Of a stretch of 64,000 nucleotides of DNA, positions 11,489-24,907 are shown piece after piece. Source of the stretch: Chamaecrista fasciculata. Its lineage: Eukaryota; Streptophyta; Magnoliopsida; Fabales; Fabaceae. The stretch lies in NCBI GenBank assembly GCA_003254925.1, contig QANZ01017532.1, positions 4,177-68,176 on the forward strand, given 5' to 3'. The position numbers were made by a program, and so were the translations under genes. Each line of letters starts with the position of its first letter. Within the stretch, counting starts at the first letter, position 1. The notes beneath the pieces are model-generated. The model was not told the DNA's origin. It searched no databases and was given only the letters and a program-made list of their open reading frames with translations.

Positions 11489-11825
11489 AAGTACTAATTT
11501 CGTTCCTAAACTTTACACCAACTATCAGTTCCGTCTCCAATCTTTTTTTTGCTATCAATTTCGTCCCTAATGTTTTAGATTTTGGTCAATTTTATCATTT
11601 CCTCTTATTTTATCCAAATATTAACGACAAAATCTACATGGTTAATGATATTTAATGTAAAATTGATAAAAAAATAAACTCAAATCCTAACTCATATTGG
11701 AATAATGCAGACTGTCGCTATTTTATTGAAAAAAGTTAGTTAAAAAATAAAATTGACCAAAATTTAAAATATCGGAGAGAAAATTGACAACAAAAAGATT
11801 GAGGACGAAAGTGACAGTTGTCCTT
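11489..11825. mobile_element. Foldback MITE, D family
   Basis: Aatttcgttcctaaacttta pairs with the distal gaggacgaaagtgacag. Inner blocks are tatcaatttcgtccctaatg and its mirror gagagaaaattgacaa. Non-coding. Confidence 0.6.
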
Positions 11826-12620
11826 CTCTTTTCTTCACAAATTACAAATTAAAAAAATTACAATATTTTGGAAAAAGAAGGGAGATTAATCTTCCCTTCC
11901 CTTCCCTCTCCTCCCACTCTAATATCTTCCCCTCCCTCCTCCTCCTTGTATTCAAACAAACCCTAGAGTAATAGGCTATTTGTAGGTCAATGTTAGAAAT
12001 TAGTAAACATGATAATATAGCATTTTAATTTTTATATTTGAGATCCTCATATTTTATTTGACCTGTGATAAAAATATTAGGAGCAACTGAAGTAAAAAAT
12101 TTCATCAAATCCTTTATTTTCATAGTGTAGCAGAAAGATCTTCGAGTAATAAACGACAAATGATAGAGATACAATTATTAAAAATAAATTACACATTTGA
12201 AATCAAATTTCCACAACTTTGGGAACCTTCATCATCTCATCCAAACTCAACTTGGATGTTGAGATGAGATGATGTTGTAATGAGATGAGATGAAATGATG
12301 TATTGGTGTTTGGATGATTTGAGAGAAAACGATGTTAAATAAGTTGTGAAATTATATAAAAGGGTATGTAATGATTGTGGTTGGTTGAAATAGGTTTATG
12401 AATTTTTTTAATTTGTATAGGGGTAGAAATGGTAAGACATAATGAAATGAGATGGAAATAATGAGATGAGATGATAGGTGTTTGGTTGTGGTTTGACTGG
12501 AATGATATTGAGATGAGATGATCTTAGAAAGCGTGAGGATGAGATATTTTTGGTTGAAGGTTTTTGGTCCATCTCATTGGATGAGATAATGGGGCAAAAT
12601 GAAAAATAATATTAAAATTA
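11826..12620. other. Non-genic: purine/pyrimidine tracts and a gagatgagatga-rich fragment
   Basis: 11880-11950 is a cccttcccttccctctcctc tract. 12230-12600 repeats gagatgagatga motifs with inverted counterparts (catctcattgg), like a decayed MITE. The same motif recurs near 24906-24975. No gene is seen. Confidence 0.4.
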
Positions 12621-12639
12621 TTTTAACAATACAATTTGG

Positions 12640-13085
12640 TCCATAAATTTGTATTGGTCCCTAAAATATATATACGATAACTCAGGGCCCGTAGAAAATT
12701 GCAACCATCAATAATCGGGTATATTTCTGAAATTCAATGACAAAAAAATAATAAACAATAGCTTGGGGACCATAATGCAAATAACATGAAAATTATCGTA
12801 AATGTACAATTTGGTCCATAACTTTGTATGAATCCAATGAATCAATCCTTAAAATGTGTAAATTATAACTCGGGTCCTATATAAAATCGTAATCAGCAAT
12901 GATCCGGTCTATTTCTGCTACTCAAGTACACACAAAAAATCGAACAACTACTATCGGACCAAGATGCAACTAATCTCGTAGTCTGATAAACAAAACAATA
13001 CCAGAAATAGTTTTATTATCGAAATGAAATTAATCCCATAGTTTAAAGACTAGCTTGGCAACAATGCCAACAAATGGGAAGATAA
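12640..13085. repeat. ~170-bp direct module, about two copies
   Basis: Caatttggtccataa starts near 12632 and again near 12810. Each start is followed by a cgataactc/ttataactc block, gtaatcagcaatgatc-like sequence, tatttctg and a ggaccataatgcaa-type end. Related pieces continue at 13585-14200. Confidence 0.45.
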
Positions 13086-13094
13086 AAAATTATT

Positions 13095-13537
13095 GGCCAA
13101 AGTGCACTTTTGGTCCCATAACTTTTGCTAAGGTCTCAAATTGGTTCCATAACTTTTTTTGTTGCACTTATGGTCCCATATCTTTTACTCAAGTTGCAGA
13201 TTTAGTCCTATGTTACACTTTTGGTCACATATCTTTGAGTCATGTTGCAGAATTGGTCCTATATCTTTTAGTCAAGCTGTAGAATTAGTCCCATATCTTT
13301 GGGTCAGGTGCAGAAATTGGTTTCACATATTTGGATCAAGTGGGATTGGTAGTGAAAGTTTTTGCTAAGATATGGGACCAATTCTGCAACATGACCAAAA
13401 GATATGAGACCAAAAGTGATACGAGACCAAATCTGCAACTTTTTGTAAAGATATGAAACCAAGAGAGAAACAAAAAAAGTTATGGGACCAAATTCAGACT
13501 TGAACAAAAGTTATGCGACTAAAAGTGGACTTTGACC
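13095..13537. mobile_element. MULE-type foldback MITE, ggccaaagtgcac family (B)
   Basis: Left end ggccaaagtgcacttttggt, right end aaaagtggactttgacc. It is flanked by an exact 9-bp duplication aaaattatt (13086-13094 and 13538-13546). Each arm is made of ~30-bp modules of the form ggtcccatatctttgggtca followed by ggttgcagaattg-like text, running in opposite orientations. The 9-bp duplication points to a Mutator-like transposase in trans. Confidence 0.85.
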
Positions 13538-14208
13538 AAAATTATTTTAACTATTTTGAATTTTTAGACAAAACTTCGTAAAATATATTTAAAAGCAAGT
13601 AGGGATTGAATTGTACAATAGTGAAGAACATATAGGAACGTTGCAGTTTGGCCTCGAAAATATAACAAAGTTTTCGCGGACCAAAATGCACCTCATCTCG
13701 TAGTTTGAGTAAAAAATCTAACCAGAAATAGTGTTATAACCGAAACGAAATGATCTTATAGTTTGAGGATCAGACTACCAACAAAAGTGAATATAATTAC
13801 TTTTTTCAAATTTTTATTTTATTTTTTTAAAAAAAAAACATGAAATAATGGGACTAGAAGAAGATTGTACCTTAAAAAAAATTTGGATTCAATTATATAT
13901 TTTACTCAAATAAATAGAAGAACATTGGGACAAAAAAAAAAGCAAAACAACATTGCAATTTTCTATCTACCCATGATTCGAACAAAAAAAATAACAGACA
14001 CGTGGAAACTTGTGTTTTTTCCCAACAAAAAAATAACCGTTATTTCTCCATTATCCATAGCGTAAAGTCATCAGATAATTATGGACATGAATATAGAACA
14101 AAAAATAGTTTGAGGACCAAAATGAAACTAACTGCATAGTTTGAGGAAAAAAACTAAACAAAAAATAATTTTAGGAGCCAAGAAAACTGAGCTCATAGTT
14201 TGAGGGCC
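13538..14208. other. Non-genic repeat flank of the large LTR element
   Basis: Modules such as accaaaatgcacctcatctc and gaccaaaatgaaactaactg recur. About 75 bases at 13858-13935 resemble 24688-24765 on the other side of the LTR element, so the two flanks belong to one repeat family. Confidence 0.45.
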
Positions 14209-14213
14209 AAAAT

Positions 14214-17200
14214 CGTCACGACCCCCTAACGGAATCCGTGACCGGCACAGACCACAAGTGGAACCCTATGGCCTGTGAGCCTAACACATACCTCCATGAC
14301 ATAAATTCATAAATATTACTTCTGCATTAATTAATAATTCATTACTCGTGATTACAACTTTTCGTAAAATAAGCTTAATATTTCCCTGTCTATAATTCTA
14401 ACAGAGCAACACTAGAAGCAAATACATAAAACAATATATCAGAGTGAAGATATCCAAACGAACAAGTGTGTGGAACTTCAGAAGGTCTAGACAGCACTAG
14501 GAGATCGTTCCTGCAACCTAAAATTGAAAATGGTAAATAATAACGGGATGAGTCAAGAGACTCAGTGAGTAATCCAATCTATTCTAGTCGTGGAGGGCAA
14601 GGTATCTCCACCTATTTTAAAATAATAATGCAGGCACATAGTACAATCATATTTCAAATACACATAAACAAGTCAAGCATCTTTATCATCACCTTTCATA
14701 ATCGAAGTCTGTTGGAGATTGTGCCCTAGGGCCAATCATTTTATAAATATGTTTTGAACATATTGATTAATTTATGGAGATAAATTAATGGTTATCATAT
14801 TATTAGCATGTTTACTATGATAACAGTCCGTGATTAATTATGAGATAATTAATCTAAATCTGTCCCTGGTCGATTGTTTTCGTGGGAACGAAAATGAACT
14901 AAGACCAGCATGACCTCGGTGAATAGAGATGCATGCACTAGATGCTGGAACGAGAGTCATGGTGCAATTACATAAGGGGTTACGAGTTGCTGGACATGAC
15001 TCGGAGAGTCCTGCATGGGTTTAGTCATCAACTTGCCTCTCCTGTACACCTGTCACGATGCCTTAGACCTAAGGTCATCATTATTCCAGCGTTGCAGTTG
15101 TCAGACTTTGGCCTAGTCTAACGTTGCCCGTAGCAGGGTAGCCATAAGGGCTAGGTACGGGTTTGGTTGATTGCCGTGCTAAGGAATGTGGATTGGCCAA
15201 GATGGGATTTTGTCCCTCATTAACATGAGAGACATCTAACTGGCGCCCTCGATGAGTCTGTCCAGGAAATGCGTGGCCACGCTGGTAAATGGGACTTACT
15301 CAGGAAATCGAGAAAGTTGAGGTTTGGATTATGGATGACTTTCCTGTGCCTAATCCATGACCAAGATATCGTGTGACAATAGGGTCTATGACAAGGTGGT
15401 ACTAAGGTTAAGTCGGTTTTGGTAAAAACGATAACTCACGTGTTTTGGGTAGTCGTGATGGCTTGCTAGAGTCCGCTCACGACTTGTAAGTCATGGAGAT
15501 GACTTACTGCCAACTTCACGTGGGGCCTGCTGGGTCACACATGAGCAGGATCAGGACACCGCTTAAAGGGACACGAATTAGGGTTAATTCGTAGGTCACT
15601 CCGGTGGCACGATTTAAGACACAGCGAAATGTCTGGGACATTAAGTCTTGTCTTAATTGATCTACAGTTGTGTAGTATTTAAATTTGTGGGACAAGTTTA
15701 AATATAATAATTGTTAAATGATTAATGGGGATTAATTATTTACAATTAAAATATTAGGGAAAAATAATTCAGATAAGATTCCTAAAAGTTAGGAAATTAT
15801 TGAATTATAAAATTCCCCAATATATATAAGAGGGTGGCGCCTCTTTTGGCATTTTAAATTAATAAAATTGTTTTATTAATTTAATTCATGAATTTGAATT
15901 CAAAAGATTTGATGGAGATATCAAAAGATTTAAATTCAAATAGATTTGGTGAGATCTCAAATCAGGATCTTTGGAGAATCATGACTTCCTAAGAGTTAGG
16001 AAGGTTTTTGATTTATAAAATTCCAAAGAATTATAAGGGCAATATGGCGCATGGGATCTTGTGGGTTATGGGAGATTTGATCTTCCAATTGATTCCCTAA
16101 GATTACGATTTGAATTTAAATTAAAGATTATGGTAATATTTTAATTGTAAATTCAATTCATGAAGTCATATTATTATAATTTGGAATTATAATAATGCTC
16201 TAAATATAATTATAAAGAGCCTAGGGCTAGGCGCCTAGGGCTAAGAATGAGATAGAATTCATTAGTGCATTTTTCATCCTCCTTGTTGAGAGAGATAGAA
16301 AATCGCCACCTTCAAACCCTAGCTTCCAAGTGAGGAAATTTTTGGCTCTCAAGAGTTGAGAGGGGAAAAATCGAGTTTGCCTAAGGAGTTAGGAAATTCG
16401 ATTTGAGGTTACCAAAATTAGGGTTTGTGTGAGAAGGAAAGACAAGAAGGAGTTCTTGTGGGGAATTCTCCATTGCGCCACTTTTGGATTTTGAATCAAG
16501 AAGGAGTTCTTGAGTTCAAAAGTCACTGTAGATTGGTCCCTAGTTCTTTTAGAGAAAAGAACGGAAGGCTAGCACCTTGGTGCCCCAAAAACTGTTCGTC
16601 TGGATCACCGGCAGAAGGAGACCGCTGAGAGTGGGCTCCTTGCACACGCCTTGTACAACCAGCCGATTGAAACTCGTGAGGTATACCACTATCTTAAAAG
16701 TTTTAAATTCTACTAGCGGATCCGTTCGGGAACTTTAGGACTTGGCGCGTTTTATTTTAAATTGTATTTTTGCTTCCGCTGCGTTAGGCGTCTAGAATTC
16801 CCAACAAAGTCATCATATAGTCACATATCAAAATACAGATCGTAATTCGAATGATCATATAAGTCACATACTTGAACATCCAATAAAAATTCCATAAATT
16901 CCAAATCTGTAATCGTTCAAAGTTATTTCGCAAATCTGAAATACATTTTTATCGTAAAACCCATGGGTGGCGCCCCCATTACTGGTGAGTGAGATCGAAG
17001 GTCCTGCAAAAGGCCTATCCCGCGAGAACGAGTAACTCCCCACCTCTAGGGTCGGAGGCAATCTACTCGTGGCACGTCCCCGAAATCCTAGAACCATGCC
17101 CACCTCACATCCTGGCCAACGGATGGGTGACTCCGGGACCGAAAGACTGGTTGGTACGTACCCAAAAGTCCCAACGACTCACGCACCAGCCAAAAACCAT

Positions 17201-18386
17201 TTTTCAAATAACATCAAATTAATCTCATTTTCATCATAATATTTGTCAAAATAGGATATCATACACTTAAGTCTCAAATAAGCTTTCCAAACATATTTCG
17301 TGAAAACTTTAACCTTGCCAAAAACAATATGCATCAAACATTTCACAGAGGCATGATAAAACAAGTTCTAGAATAGAGAGGATACTCACATGAAGGTCAT
17401 GCACAATGACCTAAAATCCACTATTTAAAGTACTACCTCCAAACTTGAGGTAAATGCGAAATACCTAAATTTGATAACAAACACATTCATCCTATTAGAA
17501 TACTCTTAACATATAAACTTTACCAAGTGACATCTTACACATAACTAATATATTCCATAATCTTTCTCAAATTTCTACTTTATCTCCCATATCCATAACT
17601 TTGGCACTCCACCAAGTAAAAGACATCAATCTAACTTAGGAGAGCTTGAGTTAATGTTTGGGAGCTTTGAACACTACTTTATTAATAACCATGTTGTCAA
17701 AAAGATTATATCAAGATTGAAAATCCACACTCTTTAGCATTAACCATAGTGTAAAAGTTCAACTATTACATTTTAAATATAAGATCATAGTTTCAAGATC
17801 CTCTATGATTCATAAAAACCCTATTAGTTTAAGAAAATCATCAAAATCACCCAAAGGGACCAAAATGCAACTTTAAAGTTTTATACATGGTAATCAAGTT
17901 TCGAAATACACTCCCTAGATTCAAATCAATGCATTAGGACTCATTAAAAGCATCCAATGAGCTCATCTAAACCATTAATCTCAAGAAAACATGAAGATTT
18001 TGTCAAAACCCCAATTAAAGTTTTGTCCAAAACCCTATCTGGTCCCTAAATAGATGAATATGGAGCCAAACGTTAAATCAGTGTTTGAGAAAGTTGGAAT
18101 GCCTCAAAATGAACCATAATGTACCAGAAATTTAGTGTTAAAGCTAGAAAAATTGAACCCCAACAATGATGGACCATATAGGGGAAACAATGGTGAGAAG
18201 GGTTACCTAAGAGAGGAAAGGAAGAGGATGGTGGCGGCACCACCGCCGTGGGAGGTCGTCGGCGTTGCAGACTGGCCGGTGGCTGACCGGCGAGCTGGTC
18301 TGTGGCGGTGGTTGGCGGCGTTGGGCATGAGAAGGAGGAGGGTGAAAAAAAATGACGATGAAGCAAACTGAGAAGAATAGGGATCG

Positions 18387-18388
<2 letters not shown>
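14214..18388 (-). repeat. Left (3') LTR of the large element, split by a solo LTR
   Basis: Aligns to the right LTR at 22211-24618 in two blocks, 14214-14709 and 16807-18388, separated by the 2.1-kb insertion. It includes the GC-rich patch with ggaggtcgtcggcgttgcag at ~18250. It passes into a (TTA)n tract instead of the LTR end seen on the right, so it is incomplete. Confidence 0.85.
14710..16806 (+). mobile_element. Solo LTR inserted into the left LTR
   Basis: A 2,097-bp unit from tgttggagattgtgccc to gaattcccaaca, flanked by the 5-bp duplication aagtc (14705-14709 and 16807-16811). The uninterrupted target is preserved in the other LTR (aagtc at 22702-22706, then atcatatagtcac). A TATA-like tatatataag near 15820 suggests plus orientation. 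No internal region remains, as expected after recombination between two LTRs. The window start (1-385) holds the end of a sister LTR. I cannot assign Copia or Gypsy from the LTR alone. Confidence 0.9.

Positions 18389-18447
<59 letters not shown>
18389..18447. repeat. (TTA)n microsatellite
   Basis: About 19 units at the inner edge of the left LTR; absent from the matching place in the right LTR (~24198). Confidence 0.95.
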
Positions 18448-21400
18448 TTTATATGTGCAAAATCAAATTCAAGGTGAACTCAAGTCTAAAACATAGAAAG
18501 ATGGTAAATAATGAAACAAACACAACAATTCCCCAAGGCTAAACATAATGAAAATTAAATTAAGAAGAGGGGCAAGTGGGTAAGGAAAGCTTTATAGCAT
18601 TGGTATATTATAAGATTTCTACCTTAACCACACAAAATAATCAGGCCCTAACCAATAAGAACCATATAAGTTTAGCTATACATCTCCAAAATAGTCAATT
18701 TTTCTTTCAAATATGTAGGATCAAGTTTTAAATGCATGAATCACATATGGTAACAATTATATGTTAGATGGCTCATGGACAGAGAATAAAGTCACTAACA
18801 ACCTAATAAATATCTCGATTTTTCCTAGTTCAATCTCAAACATGAGTTGCAAAATTCTAACTCTTAATATGCTCAAATCATCCAACAACAACGTTTACAT
18901 AACTAATTATGCTAGTGCATCATATCAAGATGGGAAAACAAGTAAAATTTGATAATGAAAATCATTTTGGAAACCATGCACCATGAAACAAAAGACGTGT
19001 TATTGATAATTGAACTTGAAAGAATAGATAATTGTTATATACAAACTCGGCACCATTAATAGTTCAAATTTCCAAAAATGCTTTAAGGATGGGGAACAAA
19101 GGGAGTGGATACACAAAAGAAGAACACTTGAACAACAATTTTTTTTTCTCATTGACAATCACAATTCACAGTTTGACACACTCCAAGAGTAAGAAAGTGA
19201 GAAGGTATGTGGAAAGGTGAGAATACTTCTAAAACTTCTATGACTTTCCATGACTTTAACACATAAAACAATAGTAATGTTTTAGTAATTGGACCGGTTA
19301 TTAAAAACATTAGATACATCTACATCAAAATTGAAACTAAATTGGTAGTGATTGTAATAAGCCTCATTTTTAAGTACTTTATTTTAAAATAAGAGCATCA
19401 AGAAACCAAATAATTCATAATGACTTATGTAAGTCAGTTATAGATTATATAGCAAAATATAATATAAATCATATACAACTTTATATAATATATTATCAAA
19501 ACTACGTTGGTGTCAATGCCTTAAGAATTATTAAATTAAACAAAATGAAAAAGTGATTCACAAACCTTTCTTTTCTCTGCATAAATTCGAATTTCAAGAT
19601 CAACAGTTGAGTGTTTCATTTGCAAGATCAGAAAACATAATAATAAATTAAACAAACCCCTATAAGCAAAAGTCCACTAGCATTAGTGGCTTCGAGGGAT
19701 GTGGTTCTTTTTTTCATCTGTCCCATTTTTTTATTTGAAAACGAAACTAATCTAGTAAATAATTTTCCTTCAAGTTTTACAGCGAAACAAAGCAAACCAA
19801 AAATCTCCACCCATAAGATATATTACAACATACACTGTTAAAGTATGAAATCTGGAAAGATTGCGAATAGCATGTAACTTTGGTCTTTCAATAAGATATA
19901 AGTACAAAAGTCAATCTTGAAAGAATTAGGTATATGATGCAAACTTGATAGTTGAAATATATATTAGCTAAACTACAATATAATAAGAAATGCATATCAT
20001 TATATAAGTGAGTTTATTATTTTCAAAATATTTTTTTTTTGAAGTCTACACTACGTTTGTTATTGTCGTAAAATGTAGTACAAGTTTGAAGTGCTAGAAA
20101 CTCTTTGAAAAGGAAAGTTGTAATGGCACATAAGATGGTTGATATCACTAACCTATATTTAAAATGGCAGAAAAATATAATGATTGTTGTGTACCTGTAA
20201 TATTAGCCTATCCTTTTTACTATTTTACCAAAATCCCATTAGCCACAAGTTCCCCCCAGCATACAAAACCTTCCCCCAACTCAATAAAGCAACCCTTTTT
20301 CCATGCATACCCAGACTAAAACTCAAATAGATACACAAAGATATTTAACTTTGCAAACAATAGCAAGAAGCCCAAACAAGCACCCGAAAAACTTTACAAC
20401 AGATAAGGATCCTTCAAAAGCTAGAAGTTAATAAGCAAAATCAGAAAAGGTCCTTGTAGTAAAAAGAAAATGCATAGAAATTCAAAGTTTCTAAACTATA
20501 AAATACACAACTTACACTTAAGCAAAAGTTGCTTGAATTTTTCATTCTATCCTATTAAATAAAGATATGACTGTAATAGTGTGAAATTTTCATTTAAAGT
20601 AACCCTGCCTTATAAAATCAAACATCTTTATTAAAATTGGAATTAGATCTCAAGTCCTTGAACATACTCCAAGGTCGAAGAAATGCAATAAAATAGATAA
20701 CATACTTTAATTACATTAAATTGTTTAAATTTGGTCAAGCCAAAATTCTTATCACAATGTTTTGCTCAAATCTCTGTAATTTTTTTTTTTCTTTTTCACA
20801 ATTCAAATTTGCAAGGAATCAGTTGGCAGCAGTAGAATATGAACAAACAACAAGCTATAATAAGCATACAAAGACAAGTGACTAAACTTCTAACAATCAA
20901 ATTCATGCAAAATTCTATAAGTAACAAATTTAACAATAGTATACAATGATTGGATTTATAAGACAAAAGTAGAAACTGCAAAAAGAAAAGAAAGTTTTAT
21001 TTTCATATTCATTCAAGCATCTCATCAAACCATTCGCAAGCATACTTAACCAATTCCTATTCACATCAATTTCACAAACACACATACATATTGTTAATAA
21101 AATTTACACATCTCTTCCCATGAACCTACAATAAGATCCCTCTTGACCCCGTTAACACATGGTTATAGCTTTAGCAATACAATTACACACAATTAATCAT
21201 GGTTACACACACTCAAACTTACATAATTTCATTGGGACAGGACTTTGTCAATTCAGCTTACTCATAACTAATAGCCTAGACATCCTTCATACAGTCTGAC
21301 ATACTATTTTAGAACTCAAACAACATGTCGCTATTTTTTTTATGAAAAGTATTCACAGTAACATCTAAGTTCTCACTACTCCAATACTTTTTAAGGAAGC

Positions 21401-22190
21401 TAAAATCAGATCGTGGTGTACCAAATAGATTTTCTTACTCAACTTAGCATCAAATGCAATAACATTACAAGATCACTACTAAATACACACAATTTTTAAA
21501 TCCCAAGTATACATGTAACCCCTTTCACACCTATTCATAATAAACAAGAATTTAATTTCCATAACTTGTTTGCATTTTAAGCAATTATCATAAATACGAG
21601 TTCAAATATGTCAACATACATTAAACGTCTCCTTGTAAATTTTAATCACACCATTAATATATCTTTTCACCACTCTGAATTAGGCAGCTAATACACACGT
21701 CAACAATCCTCATCCATCATGGAATATATTCATAGTACACCAAGTAGAATACATTGAACAATAATCATTGCATTGAAACCTACTTCACTTATCATATTAC
21801 CACAATCACAATTTCAATAGTACAATACCATTGAAGCCATCTAATAAACCCGTCAATTATTCATTCTAACAACTCGATGAACAGTTATCTCTATCCCTAC
21901 TACTAATAATCCAAACAAAACAATTCCTCTACTTAAGAGAACAAAAGTATTAGCTGTTACCTAATAACAAATTATAAGACTTACTGAGAAATGAGTCCTT
22001 AAAGGTGGGACACAACTAGCACAATACTACTCCAAAGACGTAGAAGGTTCAAGAATTGATACGGAATGACACAAGACGTCCTATAAGGCCTCTCAAATGT
22101 TAGCTTATGTTGCTATTATGCCCGGGATTCATAGTAGCAACAAAAGTTAACACTGGAGGACACTTTGCTCCGTTAGACACAGTGACCTAA
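18448..22190. other. Internal region of the large LTR element, no coding sequence
   Basis: About 3.7 kb of AT-rich sequence with stops in all frames and no retroviral domain that I can recognise; the longest frames are 60-78 residues and of biased composition. This supports a LARD-type, non-autonomous element. Confidence 0.6.
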
Positions 22191-22206
22191 CCAGGCTCTA
22201 ATACCA
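22191..22206 (-). other. Primer-binding site (initiator-Met tRNA)
   Basis: The reverse complement reads tggtattagagcctgg, nearly matching the 3' end of plant initiator methionine tRNA (tggtatcagagc). It lies four bases inside the right LTR, which is therefore the 5' LTR of a minus-strand element. Confidence 0.8.
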
Positions 22207-22210
22207 ACTT

Positions 22211-24618
22211 TGTCACGACCCCCTAACGGAATCCGTGACCAGCACAGACCACAAGTGGAACCCTATGGCCTGTGAGCCTAACACATACCTCCATGACATA
22301 AATTCATAAATATTACTTCTGCATTAATTAATAATTCATTACTCATGCTTACAACTTTTCGTAAAATAAGCTTAACATTTCCCTGTCTGTAATTCTAACG
22401 GAGCAACACTAGAAGCGAATACATAAAACAATATATCAGAGTGAAGGTATCCACATGAACAAGTGTGTGGAACTTCAGAAGGTCTAGACAACACTAGGAG
22501 ATCGTTCGTGCAACCTGAAACTAAAAATGGTAAATAATAACGGGATGAGTCAAGAGACTCAGTGAGTAATCCAATCTATTCTAGTCTTGGAGGGCAAGGT
22601 ATCTCCACCAGTTTTAAAATAATAATGCATGCACATAGTACAATCATATTTCAAATACACATAAACAAGTCAAGCATCTTTATCATCACCTTTCATAATC
22701 GAAGTCATCATATAGTCACATATCAAAATACAGATCGTAATTCAAATGATCATATAAATCACATACTTGAACATCCAATAAAAATTCCATAAATTCCAAA
22801 TCTGTAATCGTTCAAAGTTATTTCGCAAATCTGAAATACATTTTTATCGTAAAACCCATGGGTGGCGCCCCCATTACTGGTGAGTGAGATCGAAGGTCCT
22901 GCAAAAGGCCTATCCCGCGAGAACGAGTAACTCCCCACCTCTAGGGTCGGAGGCAGTCTACTCGTGGCACGTCCCGGCCGAAATCCTAGAACCATGCCCA
23001 CCTCACATCCTAGCCAACGGATGGGTGACTCCGGGACCGACAGCCTGGTTGGTACGTACCCAAAAGTCCCAACGACTCACCCACCAGCCAAAAACCATTT
23101 TTCAAATAACATCAAATCTCATTTTCATCATAATATTTGTCAAAATAGGATATCATACACTTAAGGCTCAAATAAGCTTTCCAAACATATTTCGTAAAAA
23201 CTTAAACCTTGCCAAAAACAATATGCATCAAACATTTCACAGAGGCATGATAAAATAAGTTCTAGAATAGAGAGGATACTCACCTGAAGGTCATGCACAA
23301 TGACCTAAAATCCACTATTTAAAGTACTACCTCCAAACTTGAGGTAAATGCGGAATACCTAAATTTGATAACAAACACATTCATCCTATTAGAATACTCT
23401 TAACATATAAACTTTACCAAGTGACATCTTACACATAACTAATATATTCCATAATCTTTCTCAAATTTCTACTTTATCTCCCATATCCATAACTTTGGCA
23501 CTCCACCAAGTAAAAGACATCAATCTAACTTAGGAGAGCTTGGGTTAATGTTTGGGAGCTTTAAACACTACTTTATTAATAACCATGTTGTCAAAAAGAT
23601 TATATTAAGATTGAAAATCCACACTCTTTAGCATTAACCATAGTGTAAAAGTTCAACTATTAAATTTTAAATATAAGATCATAGTTTCAAGATCCTCTAT
23701 AATTCATAAAAACCCTATTAGTTTAAGAAAATCATCAAAATCACCCAAAGGAACCAAAATGCAACTTTAAAGTTTTATACATGGTAATCAAGTTTCGAAA
23801 TACACTCCCTAGATTCAAATCAATGCATTAGGACTCATTAAAAGCATCCAATGAGCTCATCTAAACCATTAATCTCAAGAAAACATGAAGATTAAGAGAG
23901 GAAAGGAATTCCTCAAAATGAACCATAATGTAGCAGAAATTTAGTATTAAAGCTAGAAAAATTGAACCCCAACAATGTTGGACCAAATAGGGGAAACAAT
24001 GGTGAGAAGGGTTACTTAAGAGAGGAAAGGAAGAGGATGGCGGCGGCACCACCGCCGCGGGAGGTCGTCGGCGTTGCAGACCGGCCGGTGGCTGACCGGC
24101 GAGCTGGTCTGTGACGGTGGTTGGCGGCGTTGGGCATGAGAAGAAGGAGGAGGGTGAAAAAAATGACGATGAAGGAAAATGAGAAGAATAGGGATCGTGT
24201 TATGCTTATGAGGAAAGTGGTTTGAAGCTTCTACAGAAAATATCATTGTAGTGCAAGACTTCTTAGGCTAAAATTATCATTTTAGCCCGAAAAAAACATA
24301 TTAGTTACAAAATAGTCCCTTAAAACATGAAATTTTAAAAGTAGAATTTTTTCAACAAAACATATATTGTTGGATTGGTTGCGAAGAGTAAGTTTCAAAT
24401 ACAAAATTTAATTTCAAAAATTCTATCTCTATCTATTACCATTTCTTACTCAAAAGTATTCTATTACAATGTCAAAATAAAAGTCAGAGAAAATTTTAAG
24501 TGATGTTTGCTCCCAAAATATAATCACAAGCTCAAAATGACTTCTAACTACACTATATACTTCTATTTCAAATAAAATACTAAGTCCAATATTTTATATA
24601 ATATTTTGGGGTATTACA
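22211..24618 (-). repeat. Right (5') LTR of the large element
   Basis: A 2,408-bp LTR with canonical ends (tgtcacgacc to ggggtattaca on the plus strand) and the target duplication aaaat immediately after. It preserves the empty site of the solo LTR seen in the left copy. Confidence 0.85.
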
Positions 24619-24623
24619 AAAAT

Positions 24624-24874
24624 GCCTTTAAAAGTGAAGATAATTAATTTTTTTCCTTTTTTTTAAAAAAAATGCAGTAAAGAGAAAAGAAGATTGTAAC
24701 TTAGAAAATAATTTAGGGATTCAATTGTATATTTTACTCAAAACAAATAGAGGAATATTGGGACCAAAAAACTAACAACATTGCAAATGAACAAAAATAA
24801 TTTTTGTTTAATTAAATTAATATAAATTATATATATAATAATATATTTATATATATATATATGAGAGAGAGAGA

Positions 24875-24907
<33 letters not shown>

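Larger units (their letters stand above)
14209..24623 (-). mobile_element. Large non-coding LTR retrotransposon (LARD-type, fossil)
   Basis: Both LTRs begin (plus-strand view) tgtcacgaccccctaacgga or a one-base variant. The right LTR ends ggggtattaca, so on the minus strand the element reads tgtaatacccc...gtcgtgaca. The primer-binding site next to the right LTR sets the direction as minus. A 5-bp target duplication aaaat lies at 14209-14213 and 24619-24623. The internal part (about 18450-22210) shows no gag, pol or other coding sequence, so it would depend on another element. The LTRs differ by roughly 2-4% by eye, suggesting insertion within the last one to two million years at commonly assumed plant rates. 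It is not whole: the left LTR is incomplete and carries another insertion. Confidence 0.85.

Noticed and set aside
18073-18371. Overlapping 97- and 78-residue frames in the GC-rich LTR patch
   Set aside because: Both LTR copies have it, frames overlap on opposite strands, and composition explains them.
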